From Selaginella tamariscina (taxonomy: Eukaryota; Streptophyta; Lycopodiopsida; Selaginellales; Selaginellaceae), in the NCBI GenBank assembly GCA_003024785.1, contig PUQB01000190.1, positions 283,189 to 347,188 of the forward strand: 64,000 bases of DNA. Reading direction: 5' to 3'. Below the pieces are notes generated by a model. The model was given only the letters and a program-made list of their open reading frames with translations, was not told the DNA's origin and ran no database searches. Both the position numbers and the translations under genes were made by a program. This document shows positions 52,405 to 64,000 of the stretch, piece by piece; the stretch's first letter is position 1, and each line of letters begins with the position of its first letter.

Positions 52405-52885
52405 ATATCGAATCAGATTTTTGTGCGTGGATTCAATACATATACCTCATTCAATACATACTGCCACTGATCAAACTGTGCAGAATTATCTACTGAAATA
52501 AAAGAAACGAACAGTACTGAGAAATGCCTGCTTTGCAAAAATCTTTTGGGATTGATTTGAATGATTAACTGACAAAAAAAACCAAAATTATGGGGAAGAA
52601 TGAGTATTTTAAATATAAACTGGAAAATGAAGGTGTATTACACTGTAGGGGGCGTACGTACGTGTGCGTGTGCGTGTGTTGTTGCCACCCAATATCAAAA
52701 TTTCGAACACCGGATGGAACTTCAGGAGTGGCTCTTTTCACGGCAAAGAATCTGGCAACACTCTTACTATATCTAATGTTTAGAAACTAAATTGACACAC
52801 TCATAAGGAGAAATATTCGAGAAAGCCAAAAAGCTTGAAAATGAACTAGGAGCTGTGAGTGACTGGGGATCGGCGGTCTGGTTTC

Positions 52886-52893
52886 TATATATA
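52886..52893 (-). promoter_or_regulatory. candidate TATA box of the MADS-box gene
   Basis: TATATATA within GAGTATATATAGAAACC on the minus strand, about 480 bases before Met1. It would imply a long leader, possibly with an intron. Other AT-rich sites make this uncertain. Confidence 0.35.
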
Positions 52894-52899
52894 CTCGGA

Positions 52900-54500
52900 C
52901 GTTCAAGTGGGTTTTAACACTTAATCATGATTCGTTTCTATATTTAGGGGTTTCCTAATTGGCACTTGCCAGCCCTCCCCAGGTATACCTAGGTGAAGTC
53001 CATACAATGCCGGCACGTGTCATGTGTTAGGACATTCCTGTGCCCTGGGATGCTGACATAATCCATAATTTCAAAATTAGGGCTTTTTATAAAAAGTTAA
53101 GCTTTTATTTATAAAAAAGTTAGGAGTCGAGACCCATGGCATAATCATTTAAATATATACCTTATGTACATATACAGATATATCCATATCCATACACACA
53201 CACACATATATGTATATATAATGTTTGTACGACGTGAAACACAATAGCCATATCTTTAGAACATATACGAATGTATGTCACCATGTATACGTGTAGGTAT
53301 TAAAGCACGTGTAGGACATTAATATATTATTGTTATGATATATAGTCATCAAAAATGATAAAGAATTTGACAAAAGGGGGCTGAGCTGGAATTCAACAAA
53401 AGGAAAAGGGAAAAGGGGAGGGAAAAAGTGTAAAAGGGCGCTGCCACCACATATGCAATCAAAATGGATTTCGCTCTTCTAAGATTTTCTAGTGGCCCTC
53501 TTTCGCTTTGTAACGTGGATCACAAACCCTTTGCTCGGCTGCCATAGGCTGGGAGACGAATAAAGGGCAACACCCTTTACCCTTTATGCCCGAATAACAA
53601 TTCATGCTTGTGGTCACCAGCATCACTTCCTTATTGGCGAGCTGCTTGATTCTCATCCTCCAGCTGTCTCCCCGTGTTTATCGTAAAAGCTAGGCTATCG
53701 CCATAGTCAAGAGTCAAAACCCAGGTCAACGGTCAATGAATAATTGGTCTATATGTGTAAATTTATACACATATAATGCATAAACCTTACACACACACAT
53801 ATTTATAAGAGATAGAGCACCAAAATTTAAGTTTAACATGTATGAAAGTTATACATGTCGAGAGACTCGTCGCACACACATTGACTTATAAAAGAACTAA
53901 TTATGTTAAAATATGTATTATATATATATATATATATAGCTGATGTGTTCAACAATTATAATATGTGTAAATATGTGCATCCACATGATAAAAAGCTTCA
54001 CTCTGAAAATAAAAAGAAAACATAAATATATTTATACATTATTATTTATATATGACTTTGATGTGAAACTTGGTGGAGATGGTAGGACACCACCAGACAA
54101 ATTTAATGTGACCTTTTTACCCACCAGTTTACCATAAGTCCTTTTAAAAGATATTCCTTAGAAAATCACTATTGGTACCTTTTTTTGGTTTAATCTATTC
54201 TCTTTCTTACCTGGGGAGGCATAATTTTATATTAATGTCTAAATAGTTTTTGTATCATTTCATACTAATGTCTATATAGTTCTGTATAATTTTCCTTTGT
54301 ATTTGGAGATAATATCTTCAATAAAAGAAAACATATTCAAAGATGTAAATTTTTAAAAAGAATCAAACTTGAAACCGGATGAATGACAAGGATTGAACTT
54401 GAGCTTGCCCTAGTAAGGATTAAAACAACTCACGGTCTCTGACAGGATGCACCATCCTCAGTGCCAAAGAGGTCCAACATCCCTAAGGAGAGGATTGAAA
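52900..54500. other. upstream region of MADS-box gene, no gene seen
   Basis: AT-rich with short (CA)n and (TA)n runs (53193-53206 and 53920-53938). No coding feature is supported. A GC-richer block at 53400-53700 has no convincing frame. Confidence 0.45.
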
Positions 54501-54501
54501 C

Positions 54502-54789
54502 TGTAAGAATCATCTGTTATTTTTTGCCTTTCACATGACTTAAACCAAGACCTTTCTGCTGACACACATATGTGTTAGCCAACTTGTCCGTATGATCCTG
54601 AATGCTGAATTACACCATCAACAGCAAGGCGTATATTCATACGCATGTTCCAAACCAGTTGTGGACCACACAATCCTTAGGACTTCAGATATATAAACAG
54701 GTTCCAGTTCCAGGTTTCTCAAAATTATTCAACACTAGTCTTTGGCCTTGTGTTTTATTTTATATTTATTTTTCTCTTGAATACAATCT
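54502..54789 (+). repeat. 5' LTR of chromovirus-like element
   Basis: Shares TGATCCT-GATGCTGAATTACACC, TACGCATGTTCCAAAC and GATATATAAACAGG with 60638-60945. The TATATAAA inside would be its promoter. Confidence 0.8.
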
Positions 54790-57481
54790 CCTCCTTTCAG
54801 CTCAAAGGTTCCACCCTTGTTCTAAAGGTTTCGCCCTTTGCACAAGGTCGTGACAGTTTAAATGATTCTAAGGTAGTGATAAGCTTTTGCTCCCGCTTGT
54901 CATTGATCCCATTTTCTTTCTTTTTTTTTTTTTCCGATTTTCTTCTTCAACTCATCATGTCTGAGCATGCTCTTCGTGAGTAAGTTATTGCCCTCCAATA
55001 GTAGATCGAACAACTACACATGGAGAATGATCAGCTCCGACAGCATGCAAATTCTCCAGAGCTGAAGATCAACATGCCCGAAAAATTCGATGGTACCCGA
55101 TCAAAGTTTCGAGGTTTTTTTAATCAAGTTCATCTGCGGTCGTGATGCAGCCGAGGTGCTACAACATAGAACCTATTAAATTGGATTGATAGGATCGCTG
55201 CTTTCCGGTTTTACTCTTTCGTGGTTCTCAGCCTTGCTGGAGAACAATGATCCATCCTTAGGAATTTTGAGGAGTTTTGTGGAATGGTTCACAATGATGT
55301 TCAGTGATGTGGATCATGAGAGTGCTGCCATCAGCAAACTCTGTCAACTTCACCAAGAGGGTATGCGTTGAAGTTCCAACTCCTTGCTTGTGATGTCACC
55401 TGGGAGATCGTGCTCTCAAGGAGGTTTTTCAGTTGGAGTTGCACGACGAGATCAAAGACATGTTGTTGAATTTTGCTGTTCTAGAAACCCTCATCAGCAT
55501 GATATAGTTGGCAATCGTTGTGATAACCGATTGATCAAGCGAAAATAAGAACATCGGCATCCTTCTTTCTTCCCGGTGCCATCTTCTTCCATTTCTCCAG
55601 TCCCTGTTTCTTCATCTACTGATTCATCATCTTCCTTAGTAGAACCATCCCCAATGTAATTAGGGCAATCACGTTGACGCAAGCTTTTGCCAAGCGAACG
55701 CTAGAAGCGAATTTAGTACAGGCTTTGTCTGTACTGTGGGGACCTGTACCACAAGTGAAGAATTATCATTGATGTTAAAGCAAGCTCGTGAAGTGGCTCT
55801 TGTTATGTGCCAGGAAAGAAGAAGATCCAGCCCGAATAGGAGCCGTTCGGATGGATTGCCGTGGAACAACTCATCTTTCAAGGCTCTTCACTCAAAACAT
55901 TTTCTCTTCCTCATCTTGGATCCATTCCATCCACGAAGATGTGTAAGCCATTCCATGTTCCGATGCATCTGAAGACGCCAGAGGTAGAGTTCTCTGATAA
56001 AGCTTTGGTGGATAGCAAGTGAACACAAATTTCATCGACAAGAATTTTACTGTTAAACAAGAGATTCGTTTACATCCTTTGAAGACTCCTGGTTTATACG
56101 AGTCGTTGATGGACGAGATATCAAATCTAGAGCGGTAATAAATGACACAGAGTTCGTTGAGGTCGTTGCTTGTGGTGCTATGTGCAATACTCTTCAGTGT
56201 TGTTTCTATTCCTGACTCTATAATTATCCTTGGTTTGCCGTGGATCGAGTTGGTGGATCTTGGTTGAGAGAACGTTTCATGAATAGTTTCCCAGCTGTTT
56301 CAACTCCAACCACACTCTTTGATTCCGATCCTATTCCAATTCCTCCTCCGCTTCAAGTCTTGCATATCATCTTAAAGCAGTTCAAGAAAGATGGCCGACA
56401 TGATCTAGTGTCCGTGTTCCTGATCACAGTCTATCCCTGCTCAGCTAAGGATGTTTCTGTTCCTGTTCCTCCTACCTTACCAAAGCAGTATGCTGATTTT
56501 GCAAACGTCTTCGACAAAAAAAAAGCTTTTGCCTTGTCAACACTGTGAGTACGATTGTCCTATCGATCTCGTTGAGGGTAAGCAGCCATCCTCCGGTCCC
56601 ATCTACGGTCTCTCACCGATAGAGTTGGAGACATTGAGAAAATACATTGAGAAGAATCTTGTCATTGGATTTATCCGTCATTTGTGATCACCGGCTGGTG
56701 CCCAGTATTCTTTGTTTCCAAGAAGGATGGAAGTCTCTGGCTCGTGGTGGACTACCGAGATCTAAATAAGGTCACCATTTCAAATAAGTATCCTCTCCCG
56801 CTCGTCTCCGACATGCTCGAGCGTCTTTCTGGTACCGATATTTCACAAAGATCGATTTAAAGGAGCGTATAATCTCATCCAATTCGAGAAGGGACAGTGG
56901 AAAAAGCATTCCGTACACGCTATGGGGATTTCGAGTACGTAGTAATGCCGTTTGGCCGACAAATGCACCTGCTGTTTTCCAACACATGGGTAATGATATT
57001 TTCGGGACTTTTTAGATTTGTTTGTCATCATGTACCTAAATGACATCCTGATATTTTTAAGACTTGAGAAGAACACGAACGACATGTATGGTTAGTCTTG
57101 GAGAAGCTTTGGAAGCACCACCTATTTACCAAGTTGGAGAAGTGCTCTTTCAGTCAGTAATTTATCGAGTTCCTGGGGTACATCATTTCAGATGAAGGTG
57201 TTCACATGGATCCTGCAAAAGTCCGGACTGTATTGGAGTGGGAGAGACCATCAAATGTTCATGACGTTTAATGTTTCCTCGGTTTGTGAACTTCTATCGA
57301 CGTTTCATTTGGGATTTCTCCAAAATTGCATTGCCATTAACGAAGTTGACTGGCAAGGATATTTCATTTGTCTGGTCCTCTGAGGCTGAGGAGGCGTTTG
57401 AGTTCCTAAAGAAGGCGTTCACCTTGGCACCTATTCTTATCCATTCTGACCACAAAGCCATATTTCATGGAAGCTGATGCC

Positions 57482-59144
57482 TGTTAGAGTTTTAACCCAA
57501 GGCCAACACGTGGCAACACGTGGTGCCAAGTGGCCATCCGGCGTCATCACCCTGTATGAACAATGCTAAGTCTTCTAAGATAACCCTAAGAGTCTGGCTC
57601 AGAGGCCCAATTGGGCAGAAGACTTAAGTCCTACCTAAGTCCCCTAGAATGACCATCCCTTGAACCCTAGAGGATAACCTAAGTAGACTTTAGGATCCTG
57701 TCCTAGTAGACCTAGACAGGCTCATGCCCTAACCCTACAAAGGAGATGGGTCTCACCATACCCCGTGACAGAGATAAGGCATCGTCACTTACCCCTTGAG
57801 GAATCACCCTCATCCGGGAGTACAATCCCTTTAGGGTGATAAGGGGTACCCTGAACCACGACTAACCCCTAAGGGTTTGAGTGACCAAGTCATACCCTAG
57901 ATCTAGGGCTAGTACTTAATGAGGACACAGGGTGCGCCGTAGGCGACAAGAGTGTTCTGCTAAGCAAACTCCCTAAAGCTAGGTTTAGATAACTCTAAGT
58001 ACATGACCTTACGAGTCCCTCACGAAAGAGCTTTACTAACGAGCTTAGGTTGTTCAACCCTAGATTCCAAGGAGAACACTCCCTAGCCAAGTGTGCCTAA
58101 GCACACCTGGTTACGAGACCTAACCTCCCTTGAGCAAATGCCCAAGGCTTAGCACCCTAGTGCGAGCACAAGCATATTTATTTGTCAGAGTATCAATTCC
58201 TTGGTGACAAGCCCATGACACAACCCCAAAGAATGTGCCTCGGGCGTTGTATCGTGTGACGTTTACCCCAGTGTCACATTTCCATGTGAGACTGCCTTCC
58301 CTGATGTGAGCTATCATGCCATAGCCCTTAGATTCGAGAGTTGCACCAAGTGCCACAAACGTGGCTCCTAAATGCCAACTCTAGAACTCCTCAATTATCC
58401 CTCAAGACCTGGTAAGGAAACCCTGTCAATTAAGAATCCACAACCACAGTTGGACAAGGACACGAATGTGCCCTGGTTAGCTGTGAGTGTTGCTCCTAAC
58501 TTGACGTGGAGGAGGAGGCTGGAGACAAGCCTTAACCTCTGCTTCTTGGAATGTGCATCCAACAAGACCTCCCAGGCATGGATTCGCCAATGTTAAGTGT
58601 AAGTACCCCGAAGGTGGGACGTACCCCTGTCGTCTGGAAGTTAGGGCGGCACAACAGAGGGTTGTGCCTTAACAACACAAGCTAGAGCTTGCACCGGGAG
58701 AAAAGTAATGAGCTCAATCATGAACCCAGGAACCCTCACTCTTACATACTCTACCTTATTTATGTGACGGAGCCCCCCCCCCCCCTTTTCCTGTATGTGT
58801 AAGTGGGCTGGCACTAAATTAGCTAGCCCCTTATTAAGTTAATGAGAGTTAGTCTAACTTAACCCTAAAACCCTACCCAAGGGGGTGTGTTCCTAACCCT
58901 ATTAACATGCCAAACTCATCTTACTAGGACGTCAAAATCAGGGGTGAGTTTTCTAAAAGGTAAGTGCTACCTTCGCTTAGAGTTTCTCGCGACATCCAAA
59001 GATAGCCGGCGGACTACCCCTAAACACCTAAGTCACTAAGCGGGGTTGTTTTTTCACTACATCTAGGATCCGTCAACATAGTGCAGTAGGTAACAACAGT
59101 CAATGTCCAAAATAAAGGGTTAAGTCATACTAAAAACTATGACA
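57482..59144 (-). mobile_element. solo LTR (1663 bp) with perfect 5-bp target duplication
   Basis: Starts TGTTAGAGTTTTAACCC and ends AAAAACTATGACA on the plus strand, so it lies in minus orientation relative to the LTR family at 40931 and 26962. ATGCC flanks both sides (57477-57481 and 59145-59149). There is no internal sequence, primer-binding site or second LTR. It sits inside the RNase H region of the chromovirus-like element. Confidence 0.93.
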
Positions 59145-60637
59145 ATGCCTCTGACTTCGCTATTGGTGGAGTGATGTTCCAGGAAGGTCTAGATCATCTT
59201 CTTCATCCCATTGCTTTTCATTCCTGCAAGTTCGCTGCACTTGAGATCAACTATGATGTCTACAATAAGGAGCTACTGGCGATCATCGATGCTTTTGAGG
59301 AGTGGCGTAGATTCCTTGAAGGTTCCTTGCATGTGGTTAAGGTGTATTGTGATCACAAGAACCTCCAGTACTGGGCAACAACACAAGTTTTCAATCGGCG
59401 TTAGGCGCGATGGGCACAGTCTTTATCCCGGTTCCGATACGTGATTATTCATCGTCCCAATTGTTTAAATGGCAAAGCAGATGCTTTATCTTGTCGTAGT
59501 TACCTAGCTCTAGTACCAAGTGGAATCCCATTTGATTAACAAGAATAAGTCATCCTGAGCTTCGACCAGTTGTTAGTGAATGTGCTTTCTCGTTCTTCTG
59601 CTCCAGTTGACACTTCATTTTGGATCTAATCCGAGAAAGTCTTCCTCAAGACGAGTTTGCTCCTGATGTCCTTACACATGTTCGACGAGTTCAGCCATTG
59701 TCTTCAAAGTCACAACTACGAGATTATGCTGCTTTCCATCTGCATAATGGATTGCTGTACCACCACATCCAAATCTATGTTCCAGATGGAGAACTAAGGT
59801 TGTGAGCCATCCAACATTGCCATGACAACACAACTGCGGGACATTTTGGCATTTAGAAGATGATCGAGCTTGTACAACATGTGTTCTAGTGGCCTCGGCT
59901 TCAGATGTATGTTAAAAAATTTGTGCGATCTTGTGACATGTGCCAACGTACAAAGCTTCTCATCATTCAACCGGTTGGACTACTACAGCCTCTAAGTGTG
60001 TCGCCATGTTTTGCATTCTCTAGTGTTCATCCTTGCTGGTCCTACAGCTTGCCCGTGGTTCCTGGCCTTACCACTGCTGTCGATAATCATATTAAGCATC
60101 TTCAATAGGTCCATGAAGAAGTGCAGCATCATCTTCAATGCGCTCGGGATTTGCAACAACAAGCTACTAATCGTTCCCGTTCCTCTCCTCCAGCATTCAC
60201 AATTGGTGACCAAGTGTGGCTCCTCCAGCGTCATTGGCCAACCACACGTCCATGTGACAAGCTGGATTATCAACGCTTGGGCCCATTTTGCATCATCGAG
60301 AGACTCTTTGATGTGACATTTCGTCTCGAGCTTCCACCAACCATCCGGATCCATCCCATGTTCCAGGTTATTACAATTCTTGATTCCAAGCTTGTTCGTG
60401 GTCAATTTCACTATTTTATGGACTGGGTCGGTTATTTGCCCAGGTTGCTACAATTCTTGACTCCAAGCTTGTTCGTGGTCAATTTCACTATTTCATGGAC
60501 TGGGTCGATTATTCGCCCAGCGAACGCACTTGGGAGCCTGCTACTCATCTTGTTAATGCTCCTGATTCTTGTTGCCGAGTTCCATCATCGATATCCTGCA
60601 AAACCTGGACCCACCGTGCGTCATCTAAGGGGGATAG

Positions 60638-60945
60638 TGTAAGGATCATGAATTATTTTTTGCCTTCACAAGACTTGAACCCGAGACCTTTCCACTAACT
60701 ATGTGTTAGTTACTTGTCTGTATGATCCTAGATGCTGAATTACACCATCAACAACAAGGTGTATATTTGTACGCATGTTCCAAACTAGTTGTGGACCACA
60801 CATTCCAAACCACTTGTGGATCACACAATCCTCAGGACCTTAGATATATAAACAGGGTTCCAGTTTCAGGTTTCTCATAATCATTCAACACCATTCTTTG
60901 GCCTTGTATTGCATTTTGTATCCGTTTTTCTCTTAAATACAATCT
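60638..60945 (+). repeat. 3' LTR of chromovirus-like element
   Basis: Matches 54502-54789 and has a small internal repetition of the TTGTGGACCACACA phrase (near 60790-60825). Confidence 0.8.
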
Positions 60946-60959
60946 AAAATATCTATGGT

Positions 60960-61260
60960 CCTGAGGATTTTACTTGTCCATTCATTTACGTGCAGATGCA
61001 TTAAATATTGGTATTGGGGGTGTTGATGCAAATTGATGCTGTGGATCCTATGATTCGACACCGGTGGCTTACATTAATCGAGTAAAGCCTACTGAGCGAA
61101 TTATTCTACTACTGAAAAAGAATGCCTTGCTGCTATTTGGGATTTTGAATGACTTCATGCCTATTTGCATAGGAGTGAAACACTTTTGGAGTGTGATTAT
61201 GCTGTCACTTCCTTATTAAAATGGAAGACTAGTTGTGGACCACACTTCAACTGTTTCCTT
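60960..61260 (+). mobile_element. separate Ty3 RNase H fragment
   Basis: Pieces reading HLRADALNIGIGGVDA and PVAYINRVKPTERI match the DASxxAIGGVL and AYxSRxLxPTERNY motifs of Ty3 RNase H. It lies beyond the right LTR of the element at 54502-60945 and does not continue it, so it is a remnant of another, older element. Heavily broken. Confidence 0.55.
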
Positions 61261-62112
61261 GCACAAGTCTATGGAAACTTATTCGAGATTACAAGATGGC
61301 AAGGCACCACAGCCTATGGCAATTACTAATCGATCTTTTTATTATTTATTATTAATCAATTTGATGTGCAAGTGATCTCTTTTTTTTTAATTACTTTCTT
61401 TTTTTTCATTAAATAAAGATGGTAACTTCTCAATATTGAAAAAGGGTTATCAAGGCAAAGAAGGATTCTGGTGAGATACTCATAATCTTTTAATCTGTGT
61501 TTTTATATTATAGAATACATAAATATTATATAATATATTCATAAGATTTTAGTTTTAATGTTTAGTTTGTTTTCTTATATTTAAATCTCCAATTGCTTTC
61601 AACAAGCATTGGAATAACCATGAATTGTTATTAAGAAAACTTTCAAAATTTTAAAAAAAATTGAGAAGTTGAAAACGAGGACCAAATAGTTTGACTTCGG
61701 AATATTCTGATCGTTCTAGATTATGTAAAATAAGAGATTATTTGTATTAGAACAACAATTTGTTAGGAACTCACATTGATTATGGAAATTCCATACGATC
61801 ACAAGAACTAGTAGAGACCTTAGAGCCTTTATGCAGTTGAGTCAAGGTCGAGTTTTCAGTTTGTTTTGACAAGTATATAATCTATTTAAATACCTGTACC
61901 TAAATTTTCTTTAAGTGTATGTGTGAAAAATAGTATAAAGGAAAAATTAGTCTTATTTATACATTAATTGATTATTCAATTCCACGTAAATAAAAAATTT
62001 AATACATTAAATATACGTGTATGTAGGCAATCATATGTGGCAGATGACGTGGCAAACACGTCATTCATAACGTACACTTGTGACCTAGGATTTGGGGGTT
62101 TAGGGCTTCACA
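61261..62112. other. AT-rich spacer before the ALKBH-like gene
   Basis: No coding feature is seen. The promoter of the next gene is expected in the last few hundred bases, but no distinct TATA box can be chosen. Confidence 0.4.
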
Positions 62113-63732
62113 ATGAGCATGGATGGCGCTCAATCGCCGGAATGGCAAGGATCTGTTCATCCTTCCGGCCTCTTTAATGCAGGACATTGCAGTGATCCCG
62201 ACGGACTGGGGCAAAATGTGGACAATGTGCGTCCTAGGGAAGAAGAAAGGTCTGTTTTTGCGTCCGAAGGCGATTTCACAGGCTCTGAAGATACTCGTGA
62301 AGGCGCTTCCTGCCGTATTCGAAGATTTGTGCCCCGCTGCTCCTCAATCTTCGCAATACGCCTCTCGGGCATCACTTCAGGTACATGTAATTTCACACGA
62401 AATCCGCATTTTTTATGGTAAAATCTATGTATAAGAAGACTCTCAATGCGGACACAAAAACCGCAATTTTTGTAGAGATTTCACACAAAAGCCGCAATTC
62501 TTATCTATGTATAAGACTCTCTGTTATGGATTTTCACACAAAATACGCAATGTTATATTATAAAATCTACTCTCCGTCATGGGTTTTACACAAAAGCCGC
62601 AATTTTAATATGGTAAACTTCATGTCCAGCCTCGCTTATTTATAAAATCCGCGTTGACATATAGTAAATGATGTATTTTCACTCTCCGGCATAGCTTCAT
62701 TATGATTGTTATAGCAAGATTTCATTAGTATTCTCGACAATCGGGTAAATGCGTATAGATTTAGGTAACATTTTACATAAAATCTGCATATATATATATC
62801 AATCTTCAAAAACGATGTGTGTACGTGTCTTTAGGTCTTATATTGGTCATATATATTGAACCTTGTGAAGGCGTTAATTGTATGCGTTAAATTCACAGTA
62901 AATGTCATTCTCTAGAGAGCATTACCCCCCGCCCCCCCCCCCCCCCAACACACACACACAAGGGCACATAGAGTGAGGTTAATTCATTTTCATAACTTTA
63001 TAAATGCTTAGCAGAACATAATAAACCATCGACTGGGCAGGTTTAGAATTGGCAGAAATCATCAGGGAGAACTGCAATCCAGAAAACACGCACGAACCAG
63101 TACCTAATGCTGAAAGGGATGAAGATGCTTCAATACAAGGTACATATTGTGTAAATATGTATGCTCTTATAGTTATTTTTCTTTATAGATGGTTCGGCGT
63201 ATTCAGAGAGCGATGTAGAAGAGGTTTCCGAACCTAACGCTAAAAGTTATACAGAAGCTTCATTGCCAGGTATGTAACCAATATACTCAATACATGTAAT
63301 CATATCACATAACCGCGTACAGATGATTCGGTATATTCAGAAACGCAATCCGAAAGTGTTGACACTGAGATGAAGTCTGCTAATGGGAAAAGCTTGTCGA
63401 CACAAGAAAGAGAACGCTTACGATTCCTGCAGGTTGTTTTATACATGGACATATACGTAAATATATATAGATGCATACTATACATGTGCTTGTTCCTATA
63501 TGTACCAATATGTACATAAAGATATAGTTACATAACGTGTTATGTATGTACTTATATATACAGGTTGTGAGGAAAAGGGACTTCACACTTATTGAACGAG
63601 TCAACCGTAGGCTTGTAAATGTACTTCAAGGCTTGGAGTTACACACGAACGTGTTTAGCAATGCTGAACAGTCCCGTCTACTTGATTTTATATTCGACCT
63701 TGAACGTAAAGGCCGAAACAACGAACTCAAAG
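62113..63732 (+). CDS. ALKBH9/10-like 2-oxoglutarate dioxygenase (RNA m6A demethylase family), N-terminal exons only
   Basis: Plant ALKBH9/ALKBH10 proteins remove N6-methyl groups from RNA with Fe(II) and 2-oxoglutarate. Exons 62113-62380, 63041-63139, 63189-63269, 63323-63432 and 63564-63732 join in phase. Exons 3 and 4 encode acidic, Ser-rich linkers that look like a duplicated exon (DGSAYSES and DDSVYSET). The diagnostic part is exons 4-5: SLSTQERERLRFLQ, then RKRDFTLIERVNRR, NVLQGLELHTNVFS and LERKGRNNELK. These correspond to the conserved block just before the catalytic core. The core itself (RGKGRxTIQFG, HxD, RxxxxxR) is not in the window. A possible next exon (63840-63895) would end the protein early. 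The first exon is the weakest call: a second frame (62123-62434) is also open. Start ATG 62113 has a good context. Confidence 0.75.
62924..62957. repeat. poly-C run and (CA)n in ALKBH-like intron 1
   Basis: A stretch of about 20 nearly pure C residues (62926-62946) followed by ACACACAC in the long first intron. Confidence 0.8.
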
Positions 63733-63960
63733 GTCTCTCTCTCTCTCTCACACACACACAAACACACGCACACGCAATCCTGGTTTATTATAGTATACCA
63801 ATATTGCGGAACGCACACACTCATTACGGATATATATAGTGCGTGAACAATTAGATATGGTGGAAGACACCTCTGTATATAAACACCAGCACTAAAAAAA
63901 TTAAGGGATATACTAGGATAGTATAAATAAAATATTATGTATCAATAAAACGCAAATTAC

Positions 63961-64000
<40 letters not shown>
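63961..64000. repeat. (CT)n(CA)n compound microsatellite at window end
   Basis: (TC)n turning into (AC)n, the same compound type seen after the splice donor at 63733 and at 1884 and 49220. Confidence 0.85.

Larger units (their letters stand above)
54502..60945 (+). mobile_element. Ty3/gypsy chromovirus-like element (fossil), interrupted by a solo LTR
   Basis: Direct repeats of about 290-310 bases bound it: 54502-54789 and 60638-60945. Both start TGTAAGRATCAT and end AATACAATCT. A purine tract (AAGGGGGATAG) precedes the right copy, as expected for a 3' LTR. Coding remains on the plus strand are in Ty3 order. A gag start reads MSEHALRE at 54959. RT pieces run from about 56440 (SSGPIYGLSPIELETLRKYI) to 57476, RNase H from 59150 (FAIGGVMFQEG), and integrase zinc-binding region to about 60000 (KKFVRSCDMCQRTK). 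A chromodomain-like end lies near 60495 (MDWVDYSPSERTWEPATHL). It has many breaks and its LTRs differ visibly, so it is older than the solo LTR within it. Confidence 0.85.

Noticed and set aside
52142-52470. Plus-strand frames of 61 and 105 codons
   Set aside because: Antisense shadows of MADS exon 1.

Overview
The window is nuclear DNA of a land plant. It holds a classical MIKC-type MADS-box gene with the usual small exons, a plant sugar porter of the SGB1/plastidic glucose transporter group, a plastid-type rubredoxin and the start of an ALKBH9/10-type RNA demethylase gene. All have short GT-AG introns. Nested plant LTR retrotransposons, long AT-rich spacers and many (CA)n, (CT)n and (TA)n microsatellites fill most of the rest. 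I cannot name the species; the sequence does not separate a seed-free plant from a seed plant.

Layout. 1-4009 (+): sugar porter gene, cut by the left window edge. 4010-6750: AT-rich spacer with a tRNA-like element. 6758-11350: two decayed Crinkler/RHS-like P-loop NTPase genes pointing at each other. 11.5-15.3 kb: AT-rich spacer, an unclassified decayed stretch, and a cluster of palindromes built on GGGATTAATCCC. 15366-29168: an old LTR element with gag and protease remains on the minus strand; a younger Ty3/gypsy element (21262-27933) sits inside it, and the two LTRs of that younger element face each other. 31373-32064 (+): rubredoxin gene with a G-box and a TATA box. About 32.7-46.8 kb: a stack of nested retroelements (outer Ty1/copia; inner Ty1/copia 33312-43905; short-LTR element 37015-43133; a 1.67-kb LTR with internal flanks at 40931-42599). 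47-51.3 kb: microsatellite-rich spacer. 51385-52404 (-): MADS-box gene. 54502-60945 (+): Ty3/gypsy chromovirus-like element carrying a 1.66-kb solo LTR with a perfect 5-bp target duplication. 62113-window end (+): N-terminal exons of an ALKBH9/10-like gene.

The four host genes are not an operon or a pathway; they are ordinary plant genes separated by repeats. The most unusual structural signals are the Ty3 element with inverted LTRs, the palindrome cluster at 14.76-15.34 kb, the pair of Crinkler-like fossils, and the sugar porter gene, whose splice sites and domains are preserved although several exons are each one base short. All exon calls were made by eye from splice consensus, reading-phase continuity and family motifs; no search was run.
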